From: Spirochaetaceae bacterium
GTDB taxonomy: Bacteria > Spirochaetota > Spirochaetia > Treponematales > Breznakiellaceae
Direction: 5' to 3'
Assembly (NCBI GenBank): GCA_031255315.1
Contig: JAIRSS010000020.1
Span: 1 to 7,371, forward strand
Length of the DNA: 7,371 nucleotides
Positions within the stretch are counted from its first letter, which is position 1. Every line of letters starts with the position of its first letter. Below the pieces are notes generated by a model that was not told the origin of the DNA, ran no database searches, and saw only the letters and a list, made by a program, of their open reading frames with translations. Position numbers and translations under genes: made by a program. Positions 1 to 6,058 of this stretch are shown piece by piece.

Positions 1-112
1 CCGTATCCTCAACCGGAGCGTTCCCGTCTCTTCCCCTATCCTGGGCGTCAAGGGAAACGAGGAACGGGAAAAACAGGACGGAAAAAATCAGGGTGAAGGC
101 GGAATATCTCAT
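1..112 (-). CDS. N-terminus of an exported protein, fourth gene of the riboswitch operon (truncated by window edge)
   Basis: Only the first 37 codons are present; the gene continues past the left edge. The start ATG (112-110) shares its A with the TAA stop of the preceding lipoprotein gene (TAATG), so translation is probably coupled. The peptide begins MRYSAFTLIFSVLFFPF and then LVSLDAQDRG: one charged residue, a hydrophobic stretch of about 15 residues, and a likely signal peptidase I site after LDA. There is no lipobox cysteine, unlike the three genes before it. The visible mature part is short and polar and ends APVEDT. In TonB-dependent outer-membrane receptors a TonB box of the type DTVVVTA often sits just after the signal peptide, and a cobalamin-regulated operon would fit a BtuB-like receptor. 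This identification is inference only; secretion is well supported, function is not. Confidence 0.75.
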   Translation of the reverse strand, partial: MRYSAFTLIFSVLFFPFLVSLDAQDRGRDGNAPVEDT

Positions 113-666
113 TACCGTATCCTCCGCTGGGGGTTTACCACACTCCAATCGACATAGCGGCCCATTTCCATACGGGTAAACTTTGCCACCGCTTCATCCA
201 GCGTCGCGGTATCGGGGGCGCTGTAATCGGGAAACGTCGTGGCGTTGGCTAACTGTACTGACCCGGCTTCGAGGTTCCGGTAATATATCCCAAAAAAATC
301 AAGGCCGTTGTATTTGTCATACGCGGGCTTTTCGGTATACTCAATGATGATGACCCCCGAACCGGAACTGTAGTTGGACACAAACCGGATAGTCCCCGTA
401 AAACCGGTTCCTATATCGTCCCCGCCGCTGTTACCGCCGTATTCTATGGTTTCCGCCGTGATGGTATATGTTTCTGAGGCAATTTCCGATCCCGGCGGAA
501 TGTACGCCCACTCCCCCTGAAGCAGTTGGGGCAGCGCACCTGCTATATTGGCGACGTCCCCGCCTACTGTGCCGTAGAGTTCGCAGGAGGAGAGCAGCAG
601 GGCCGCCGCGAAAACGGCGGCGGCGGCGTGAAAAAGCGGCTCGGCCGCCGGGAATTTCCTGTTCAT
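112..666 (-). CDS. Small single-module lipoprotein, third gene of the riboswitch operon
   Basis: A 184-residue predicted lipoprotein. The N-terminus has Arg3 and Lys4, a hydrophobic Ala/Leu-rich core and the lipobox LLSSC with Cys28 as the acylation site, so the mature protein should be membrane-anchored on the outside of the inner membrane or at the cell surface. The remainder (about 45-175) is one beta-rich module homologous by eye to the modules of the 538-residue lipoprotein two genes upstream: shared features are a hydrophobic strand (GVIIIEY, 104-110), an aromatic strand with FFGIYYRNL (124-132), a Ser-Val pair, and an EAVAKFT segment (158-164) matching EAVSEYT and AAVAEYT in the larger protein. 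The start codon overlaps the stop of the SUMF1 lipoprotein gene (ATGA), indicating translational coupling. I do not recognise the module as a named family. A ligand-binding or partner-binding role is inferred only from location and regulation. Confidence 0.9.
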   Translation of the reverse strand: MNRKFPAAEPLFHAAAAVFAAALLLSSCELYGTVGGDVANIAGALPQLLQGEWAYIPPGSEIASETYTITAETIEYGGNSGGDDIGTGFTGTIRFVSNYSSGSGVIIIEYTEKPAYDKYNGLDFFGIYYRNLEAGSVQLANATTFPDYSAPDTATLDEAVAKFTRMEMGRYVDWSVVNPQRRIR

Positions 667-2240
667 GGCGTATAGACCACCCGGAAGCCGACGTAATTGT
701 CCGTGTAATTCGGGGTAAAGCCCCAGCGGTAGGTTACGCAGGACATAGTTGCGTTGGACCCCGCCCCGCCGCCGTTAAAGGGCTTTTGGTTGGCAAGAGG
801 GGAAGCCGCGCTGTAGGCCGCGCCGTCAACGGGAGTTTCGGGCCTTACGTCCTCCGCATAGTTCATCCAGTCCCAGCCCCATTCCTGGGCGTTGCCGGAA
901 AGGTCGTAAACGCCCAGGCGGTTCGGTTTTTTCCCGCCCGCCGCTTTCACTTGGTAGGCCGAGTTGCCGTGATGCCAGGCGGCTTCATCCGCGTTATCGC
1001 TTCCCGCATAGGTATACATCCAGTCAGGCAGACCGGGGTTTCCGCCACGGGCGGCGAATTCCCGCTCCGCCTCGGTAGGCAGACGGTAGCCGTTTTTTGC
1101 CTTGTCCATCGCCGCGTTGTCGCAGGCTGCGGCGTTGGCGTTCCGGGAATCCCGAAGCACTCCACCGCCGCCGTCCCGGTACACCGGTTCCCGTCCCCTC
1201 ATTTCACTGTAGGCGTTGCACCAGACTACGGCGTCCCGCCAACTAATGCCGGTAACGGGTTTGCTTTTACCAGCTTCTCCGGGGGCGCTGATTTTCGCGT
1301 TTTGGAAATGATAGCCCTGTCCCAGCGCCCAGTCCCGTACGGCAAACCACAGGGCCTGGGTGGTTTCGTATTTTGCCATGTCAAAAGAATCAATGCTAAC
1401 CGTGCGGCCCTCTACAAATACGCCCTTCCGGACCGATGTTGTCCCCGCGCCGGTGTAGCCGGGCGGTTCCGTGGGAACGGTAACGCTAAGTGCGTAGTCC
1501 CCGCTGCCGGTTATAGTTCCGCCGGGGATATAGACAAAGTCCCCGCCGGGAGGTTCCGGCGGCGCGTGAGGAGTTCCGGCGGTTTCCGGCCCAAAAGCGC
1601 CGGTGTCGCCGTCCATGGTTTTAATCCATACATAATAGACGCTGCCGTTGCGAAGGCCCTGTATGACCGTACCGGCGGTAACACCCGAAGGGCTTACGGT
1701 ATCCCATCTATTCGCGCCCGCAACACTAACGGTTTCGCCATACCAGACTTCGTACCGAAGGCCGTCTTCCGCGGCCCAGCCTATCGCAAGTTCCCCGTCC
1801 CCCCGGACAACTGACGGGGCGGGCAGCCGCGCCGCAGGCGTTCCCGTTGCCGCCGGACTGAATCCGCTATGGCCCGCGCTGTTTTTCGCCCGGAGCCATA
1901 CGGCGTAACTTGTCCCGTTTACAAGACCGGATATGACCGCTGCCGGATCGTTCACCGTTTGTCCGGGCGCGCGCTCCGGGCCGGGTTCCGCTTCCCCGCC
2001 GGATTCGCCCCAGAACACCTCATAGGCATCGGCCCCCGGAACCGCCGGCCAGCTCAGGATAAGCCTGGCGTTGCCCGGACGCATCTGAGGCATGGCGGGC
2101 GCGGCGGGCGGTTCCGGCCCGGTTCCGGCAGCGCCGTCCTGGGGCTGGGGGCAGGAAGCGAACAGAAAAAGCGCCAGGAAAAAAAGGAGGAAGGCGGAAG
2201 TGAACCGGAAACCTCGTGTTTGTGTGTGGTTTGTTTTCAT
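663..2240 (-). CDS. Lipoprotein with two FN3-like domains and a SUMF1/FGE-fold domain, second gene of the riboswitch operon
   Basis: A 525-residue protein. I chose ATG 2240 because AGGAG lies just upstream and MKTNHTQTRG leads directly into a hydrophobic segment; a TTG 39 bases further upstream has no comparable site. The lipobox is LFASC with Cys30. Residues about 44-136 and 139-224 are two FN3-like repeats, each with a W core, a YEVxxGE strand and a late YxVW(L/I)(R/K) strand. Residues about 233-525 form a SUMF1 (formylglycine-generating-enzyme-like, C-type-lectin-fold) domain: FVYIPGG (235-241), MAKYETTQ (288-295), PVTGISWRDAVVWCN (328-342), GYRLPTEAEREFAARGG (384-400), GVYDLSGNAQEW (443-454) and terminal GFRVVY. 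Cys501 before YRW lines up with the second catalytic cysteine of true FGE, but the first, five residues earlier, seems to be Asn496. Formylglycine formation is therefore doubtful, and a binding or structural role is more likely. The gene follows the first lipoprotein gene by 51 bases and overlaps the next by ATGA. Confidence 0.93.
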   Translation of the reverse strand: MKTNHTQTRGFRFTSAFLLFFLALFLFASCPQPQDGAAGTGPEPPAAPAMPQMRPGNARLILSWPAVPGADAYEVFWGESGGEAEPGPERAPGQTVNDPAAVISGLVNGTSYAVWLRAKNSAGHSGFSPAATGTPAARLPAPSVVRGDGELAIGWAAEDGLRYEVWYGETVSVAGANRWDTVSPSGVTAGTVIQGLRNGSVYYVWIKTMDGDTGAFGPETAGTPHAPPEPPGGDFVYIPGGTITGSGDYALSVTVPTEPPGYTGAGTTSVRKGVFVEGRTVSIDSFDMAKYETTQALWFAVRDWALGQGYHFQNAKISAPGEAGKSKPVTGISWRDAVVWCNAYSEMRGREPVYRDGGGGVLRDSRNANAAACDNAAMDKAKNGYRLPTEAEREFAARGGNPGLPDWMYTYAGSDNADEAAWHHGNSAYQVKAAGGKKPNRLGVYDLSGNAQEWGWDWMNYAEDVRPETPVDGAAYSAASPLANQKPFNGGGAGSNATMSCVTYRWGFTPNYTDNYVGFRVVYTP

Positions 2241-2291
2241 TGCATCTCCTGCTTTTCGCCCCATGCCGATCCCGTCCAAGCGGGAAGGTTG

Positions 2292-3908
2292 TTATTTTAT
2301 GTAGCCGTGAAAACCAGCGGCGGGGAATTGATCGGTATTGTCCGGATCATTACGCGCCGCTTTGACCTCCATAAGGGTATCGTAGCCGGTAGTGCCGGTT
2401 GCGAAACTAACGCTTGATGCTGCTTTATCTTTCCACGCAACTGCGATGTATTTATTCGCGGCAAAAGCCATATCGGAAGCAATTATCCTTACATACAAAA
2501 CGCCCGCCGCCCGGCTGGTGTCGGTATGATCAACAATATCGCCCAATTCGCCAAGCATAGATTCATCATCAACCGCGTTGTAGATGCCATCCCCGTCATC
2601 AAGCCATTCAGTCAGTTTGGTGCCTTTGATCTGAATATAATAATCATTGTCTTCCCAATGCCAGTCTCCCAGCACTGAAGCCAACGTTTCGGCGGATGCG
2701 GTGTGGGGATAATACTGCGTAGTATCAAGATAATCGAAATAACCGTTTGCTATGGTGTATTCGCTTACGGCCTCTGTAATGGTAGCAGTTCCGGAGTTGT
2801 TTCCGGTTGCTTTATACGCCGTATTGGAGTTGACCGCAGATTCGGTCAGGTTTTTGTAGGCTGCGGCAAAATATTTCCCGGTCTCCGGCGGAGAATACCA
2901 CGCGCCAGTTACTTGAGCTATTTTAACGATCATGATAAAGGCGTCGCCATCGGGAACGATCTTGACGATGGGGCCGCCCCATTTGTTGTTAAACGTGCTG
3001 TCGCTGTAGTAATAAAATGTTTTTGCCGAAGCGTCTACCACAAGGCCGTCGTCGTAAAAGGCATAATCTGGGGAAAAGGGGAGGCTCTGGAAGTATCCGG
3101 CTAAATTTGCGGGTACCGCCAGATCAGGCGTTCCGCTGCCCTGGTACACCCACGCGCCGGTGTGGGCGGCGTCTTTGGCCCGAACCCAGACATTGTGCGG
3201 CGTAAGATCGGTAATGCCGGTAATCGTGGCGGTAGTATTGGTTATGGTTACGCCCGTTGTAATCGCGGTTGTGGTGGATGTGGGCGGCGTGGAGCCGCCG
3301 GTATAATACACGTCGTATCCCGCAGCCCCGGAAACCGCCGTCCATCGCACTTCAAGACCGGAAGTGGTTCCGGTTATGGCGGCTGCCTCCATGTAGCGGC
3401 CATAACCCGCCTGATACGCGAAATAGCCGCTGCCGGCGGTATATTCCGCGACAGCCGCCTCCAGCGAATCCAGGCCGTCGTTATTGCCGCCATCTTTATA
3501 GGCGCTGGATCCGGTAAAAGAAAAACCGGTTACGCCGCCGATGTACACGCCGTAGTATTTTCCTACCGGTTTATTCCAGGAACCGCCGCCGGTAATTTTG
3601 ATGACGGCGACGTTGTTGGCGTATGATTCCACCGTGCCCGCGAAAGCAACATCCTTATCGCCGTTATTATAGTAGGTAAGGACATTCCCTTCGATGCCGT
3701 AACCGTCATCATAGGGCGGCAGGGCTGCGCCCTTATACCAGCCATTCGGCAGGGCCGGTATCGATGACCAGGTTTCCCCGTCATCATCATCATTCGTCCC
3801 CATAGGACAGCCGGTAAATACCAACGCCGCCATAACCAGGGCAAGGGCCGCTGCCAGACCCGTCCTGAACCAGGGGGCTGTCCGCTTAAAAAAATCACGT
3901 GTAAACAT
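2292..3908 (-). CDS. Multi-module lipoprotein, first gene of the cobalamin riboswitch operon
   Basis: A 538-residue lipoprotein starting at ATG 3908, preceded by AAAGGAG with a 7-base spacer. The signal peptide (residues 1-33: basic start, Ala/Leu-rich core) ends in the lipobox VFTGC, with Cys34 acylated and an acidic DDDD linker following. The mature part contains module A (about 50-173), an FN3-like domain (about 178-261, with LEVRWTAV and NVWVRAKD), module B (about 264-401) and module C (about 404-538). The modules share a hydrophobic strand, then GKYYGVY (A, 116-122), GKYFAAAYKNL (B, 344-354) or NKYIAVAWKD (C, 485-494), then in A and B an AY(K) turn and AAVAEYT or EAVSEYT followed by GYFxY. 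The small lipoprotein at 112-666 is a fourth copy. I know no named family for this module; it looks like a roughly 130-residue beta-rich fold. As the gene next to a B12 riboswitch, a role in cobalamin capture is inferred, not shown. Confidence 0.93.
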   Translation of the reverse strand: MFTRDFFKRTAPWFRTGLAAALALVMAALVFTGCPMGTNDDDDGETWSSIPALPNGWYKGAALPPYDDGYGIEGNVLTYYNNGDKDVAFAGTVESYANNVAVIKITGGGSWNKPVGKYYGVYIGGVTGFSFTGSSAYKDGGNNDGLDSLEAAVAEYTAGSGYFAYQAGYGRYMEAAAITGTTSGLEVRWTAVSGAAGYDVYYTGGSTPPTSTTTAITTGVTITNTTATITGITDLTPHNVWVRAKDAAHTGAWVYQGSGTPDLAVPANLAGYFQSLPFSPDYAFYDDGLVVDASAKTFYYYSDSTFNNKWGGPIVKIVPDGDAFIMIVKIAQVTGAWYSPPETGKYFAAAYKNLTESAVNSNTAYKATGNNSGTATITEAVSEYTIANGYFDYLDTTQYYPHTASAETLASVLGDWHWEDNDYYIQIKGTKLTEWLDDGDGIYNAVDDESMLGELGDIVDHTDTSRAAGVLYVRIIASDMAFAANKYIAVAWKDKAASSVSFATGTTGYDTLMEVKAARNDPDNTDQFPAAGFHGYIK

Positions 3909-3915
3909 AACGTTA

Positions 3916-3935
3916 CTCCTTTCCGAAGAAAGAAG
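3916..3935 (-). promoter_or_regulatory. Shine-Dalgarno-sequestering UUCG hairpin before the first operon gene
   Basis: In the minus-strand RNA, CUUCUUUC (3935-3928) and GAAAGGAG (3923-3916) pair over 8 bp with one G-U wobble, closing a UUCG tetraloop of the very stable C(UUCG)G type. The 3' arm contains the whole Shine-Dalgarno sequence AAAGGAG of the lipoprotein gene that starts at 3908. When folded, the ribosome site is hidden, so this looks like a translational off-state element belonging to the upstream cobalamin riboswitch, or a general brake on this gene. The pairing is read directly from sequence; the regulatory role is inferred. Confidence 0.7.
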
Positions 3936-3975
3936 CCCGGAGGCGGGAACGCGGTATCAACGCGGGGCCCCCATT

Positions 3976-4010
3976 AAAGAAAAAAATACCGGAACAGGAT
4001 TAAATCGGTA
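3976..4010 (-). terminator. Intrinsic terminator of the riboswitch expression platform
   Basis: The RNA has UACCG (4010-4006) and CGGUA (3991-3987) as a 5-bp stem around a 14-base loop, followed at once by seven U residues (3986-3980), a C and UUU. It lies between the B12 aptamer and the first gene, the place where riboswitch terminators are found. The stem is short, so strength is uncertain. Its 3' arm overlaps a segment (3993-3989) that can instead pair with 4022-4018, giving a plausible antiterminator. Confidence 0.6.
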
Positions 4011-4017
4011 GTTTTTC

Positions 4018-4057
4018 TCCGGCTCAGTCCTCGAAGCCGGGGAACCCGCGGGCTCCC
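4018..4057 (-). promoter_or_regulatory. Riboswitch expression-platform hairpins (alternative pairings)
   Basis: Two hairpins follow the aptamer. GGGAGCC (4057-4051) pairs with GGUUCCC (4046-4040) around CGCG; its central G-U wobble is a pair only in minus-strand RNA. CCGGCU (4040-4035) pairs with AGCCGG (4024-4019) as a perfect 6-bp stem with a 10-base loop. The second arm of that stem can alternatively pair, as CCGGA (4022-4018), with UCCGG (3993-3989), which would disrupt the terminator. The set therefore offers mutually exclusive folds typical of a switch. G at position 4040 is shared between the two hairpins at their boundary. Confidence 0.6.
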
Positions 4058-4070
4058 TGAAAAATAATAC

Positions 4071-4262
4071 GAACATACCAAAGTTTCCTGGCTTCCAGGG
4101 GTGCGTTTCCGCCGGCCTTCCCAGCCTCGCGGCCAGTGGCCGTCCCTCGCCTCGTTTGTAACGGCGCGGGACACGGCGGAACCGGTTGAACAGCGTGTGC
4201 TCATACCCGGTTACAGTTACGGGATAGCGGAGGATTTTCACCTCCTTCCTTTGAAGTATATC
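4071..4262 (-). promoter_or_regulatory. Cobalamin (adenosylcobalamin-type) riboswitch aptamer
   Basis: Reading the minus strand, the conserved blocks of the B12 riboswitch appear in order: AAAGGAA, then GGAGG-UGAAAAU-CCUCC hairpin followed by GC (about 4246-4228), CCCGTAACTGTAA (about 4223-4211), a variable GC-rich arm, GCCACTGG (4140-4133) with TGGGAAGGCC (4123-4114), and the B12 box AAGCCAGGAAAC (4094-4083). The 3' half of the box departs from the usual ACCTGCC, but the change is matched: CUUUG (4083-4079) can pair with CAAAG (4253-4249), and AUAUAC (4261-4256) pairs with GUAUGU (4078-4073), closing the aptamer. High cobalamin normally represses the downstream genes. The region otherwise has no convincing gene. 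The element sits between a good promoter and a lipoprotein operon whose genes are not standard B12 genes. Confidence 0.93.
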
Positions 4263-4274
4263 TCAATTTATATT

Positions 4275-4303
4275 AGTATATATCAAACAGAACCAGAAGA
4301 CAA
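4275..4303 (-). promoter_or_regulatory. Sigma-70-type promoter of the riboswitch operon
   Basis: A minus-strand -35 element TTGTCT (4303-4298) is separated by exactly 17 bases from a -10 element TATACT (4280-4275). Transcription would begin near A4268, only a few bases before the first strand of the aptamer closing stem at 4261. Spacing, element quality and position all agree, so this is a strong candidate for the operon promoter. Confidence 0.75.
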
Positions 4304-4325
4304 GAGAAATCACGCGCCGCTGCGC

Positions 4326-4370
4326 CGCTTGAACAAAGGCCGTCCAGAATAAACGCCCCTTGAACAAGCG
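4326..4370 (-). repeat. Imperfect inverted repeat after the nucleoside kinase gene
   Basis: In minus-strand RNA, CGCUUG-UU-CAAGG (4370-4358) can fold onto CCUUUG-UU-CAAGCG (4339-4326), with a symmetric UU/UU mismatch and one bulged U, around an 18-base loop. The two arms also read as direct copies of TTGTTCAAG followed by GGGCG or CGGCG. It begins nine bases beyond the kinase stop and ends about 22 bases before the -35 box of the next operon. No clean U-tract follows, so it may be a weak terminator, an RNA 3'-end stabiliser or an extragenic repeat. Confidence 0.5.
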
Positions 4371-4379
4371 CCGCTGTCA

Positions 4380-6041
4380 TCAATACTTAAATTCACTCTC
4401 TCCAATAAACTCCCTGAGAATACTCTGGCCCGGCACATACTGAGGCGGTATAGGCGCGAAGTTATGCAAAAAGGCCAAAAGCCGCACCGCTTCGGCATGT
4501 TCATGCTGAGTCGGCTTGACGAGGCGGAGCAGGGGATCGGCGTAGAATTTTAAGACCGCCAGTTCATAGTCGAGCGCGGAATTGAAAGCCGCGTCGGCGC
4601 TGCTCTGGAAGGGGAAGATATGTTTCCGCTCCCCCTGCTGAACAGCGGGCCACATGGCGATGGTTCCCGCAGCGTTCATACTCCGGAACTGGTGGTCCCG
4701 AACTATGCGTCTCAGAAGCCGGTTGTCGCTGGTGGGAATACGGTTGTGATCATCCAGGTTAAGCTGGGTCAAAGCGGAGACGTAGAGCTTGAATTTAGCG
4801 GCCCGGTCAACCAGAGGGGTTAACTCATCATTCAAGCCGTGGATGCCCTCCAGGATGAGCATAGTGCGCCGCCCCATGCGTACCCGTTTGCCCCCGGTTT
4901 CCTTGCGGCGGCCCATCTTGAAGTCGTAGTCCGGCAGCGTTACCTCTTTCCCATTCAGAAGGGAAAGCAGATGCTCGTTCAACAACGGTACATCCAGCGC
5001 CTCAAGACACTCGAAATCGGGCTTTCCGTTTTCATCCCGGGGGGTCTTTTCGGCGCCTTTATAGTAATCATCCAGGCTGACGGCGACAGGCTCTATGCCC
5101 ATCACCGTAAGTTGTATGGCAAGACGCTTCGCGCTGGTGGTCTTTCCCGAACTGGAAGGCCCGGCGATAAGGATCACCTTCACCGTATCCCGCCTTTCAT
5201 AGATGCGATCCGCGGTTTCCGCCAGTTTTTTCGCCTGAAAAGCCTCCGCCGTGCGGATATAATCCCGTATAGTCCGGTCCACCGCCTTACGGTTAAGGTG
5301 GCCCGCCGCATGAACCCCCACAATGCGGCCCCACTTCTTGTATTCGTTATACGCCGCAAAGATATTGGGGCTGTCCTCAAAGGGGTCCAGGATCATCCCC
5401 CTGCCCACGCCGGGGAAGCGGAGGAGAAAGCCGTCGTTATAGGGCATAAGATCAAAGGCCGAAAGAAGTCCGCTCCGGGGGACCAGCGGTTCCACATAGA
5501 AGTCCACAAAATCTTTGCAGATATTCACCTGTACATTGGATTCGGTGCGGTAATTGAGGAGGAGCCACGTGTCGGTCTGCCTGTTTTTTTCAAAATGTTC
5601 CACCGCTTCCGCGTAGGCCAGAAAAGTGGATTGTATAGGATGATCCTCCTCAACCAGCTTCCGCATCCGTTCCTTGAGGGCGGAAAGCTCCTCGTCCAGA
5701 GGTCTGCGCTCGTCCGCAAAGGTATAGTAATAGCTGTTCCCCAGGGAATGCCCCACGTAAAGGCTCCGTTCCGGAAAGAGCTCCCTGGCCGCCGCCGCGA
5801 GGATAAACGCCAGGGACCGCCGGTAAATCATCGTTCCTTCGGGCGTCTGGAGCGGCGTTGGTTCCAGAACCGCGTTTGTTTCAAGCCGGGTTGACAGCGG
5901 GAGAATCTCGTTGTTGATCTTTACCGCCGCCAGCGTGTTCCCCTCCGGGCCGAAGTGTTCTATCAGGCTTTCCACCGGCGTTCCCTGCGGGCAGTCCAGT
6001 GAAAATCCGCTGGGAAAACATACATGAATTGTATCGTTCAT
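4380..6041 (-). CDS. Nucleoside kinase, uridine kinase/phosphoribulokinase family with TGS-like N-terminus
   Basis: A 553-residue cytoplasmic kinase with start ATG 6041 preceded by GGAG at 7 bases. Residues about 1-65 resemble a TGS/ubiquitin-like domain, and about 75-240 resemble the second domain of threonyl-tRNA synthetases (HSLGNSYYYTF, 98-108), as in the long two-part nucleoside kinases of Treponema, Thermotoga and clostridia. The C-terminal kinase domain has a P-loop GPSSSGKTT (294-302), a substrate-site motif SLDDYY (322-327) and a Walker-B-like LILEGIHGLND (395-405), followed by a long family-specific tail. By family it phosphorylates a nucleoside, probably uridine or cytidine, with a nucleoside triphosphate, in pyrimidine salvage; the actual substrate cannot be read from sequence. 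Length and motifs look intact. It is the last gene of a group with the 74- and 303-residue unknown proteins, with a 55-base gap containing a hairpin. Confidence 0.95.
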   Translation of the reverse strand: MNDTIHVCFPSGFSLDCPQGTPVESLIEHFGPEGNTLAAVKINNEILPLSTRLETNAVLEPTPLQTPEGTMIYRRSLAFILAAAARELFPERSLYVGHSLGNSYYYTFADERRPLDEELSALKERMRKLVEEDHPIQSTFLAYAEAVEHFEKNRQTDTWLLLNYRTESNVQVNICKDFVDFYVEPLVPRSGLLSAFDLMPYNDGFLLRFPGVGRGMILDPFEDSPNIFAAYNEYKKWGRIVGVHAAGHLNRKAVDRTIRDYIRTAEAFQAKKLAETADRIYERRDTVKVILIAGPSSSGKTTSAKRLAIQLTVMGIEPVAVSLDDYYKGAEKTPRDENGKPDFECLEALDVPLLNEHLLSLLNGKEVTLPDYDFKMGRRKETGGKRVRMGRRTMLILEGIHGLNDELTPLVDRAAKFKLYVSALTQLNLDDHNRIPTSDNRLLRRIVRDHQFRSMNAAGTIAMWPAVQQGERKHIFPFQSSADAAFNSALDYELAVLKFYADPLLRLVKPTQHEHAEAVRLLAFLHNFAPIPPQYVPGQSILREFIGESEFKY

Positions 6042-6058
6042 AGTAAAACTCCATTATG

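Noticed and set aside
663..790. C-terminal variable region of a diversity-generating retroelement target, as in FGE-fold TvpA of Treponema denticola
   Set aside because: The fold is the same, but there is no second template copy of this segment and no reverse transcriptase or accessory gene in the window. Genome-wide search for an adenine-mutated copy would be needed to reopen this.
468..1814. A 448-codon plus-strand open frame
   Set aside because: It is antisense to the SUMF1 lipoprotein gene; the product is rich in Arg, Gly, Pro and Val with no domain, and the opposite strand carries clear conserved motifs.
2241..2279. TTG start for the SUMF1 lipoprotein, adding 13 residues
   Set aside because: No good ribosome site, and it would put extra residues before a normal signal peptide; ATG 2240 has AGGAG at the right distance.
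2241..2291. Terminator between the first two lipoprotein genes
   Set aside because: Only a 5-bp UCCCG/CGGGA stem is present and no U-tract follows, so the genes are more likely cotranscribed.
3957..4241. A 94-codon minus-strand frame with an AAGGAGG-like sequence just before its GTG start
   Set aside because: The apparent ribosome site touches the GTG with no spacer and is one arm of the riboswitch GGAGG/CCUCC hairpin. The whole frame lies inside the structured leader, and its product looks like translated RNA structure, not protein.
4839..5894. A 351-codon plus-strand open frame
   Set aside because: It is antisense to the nucleoside kinase, whose P-loop and other motifs fix the coding strand.
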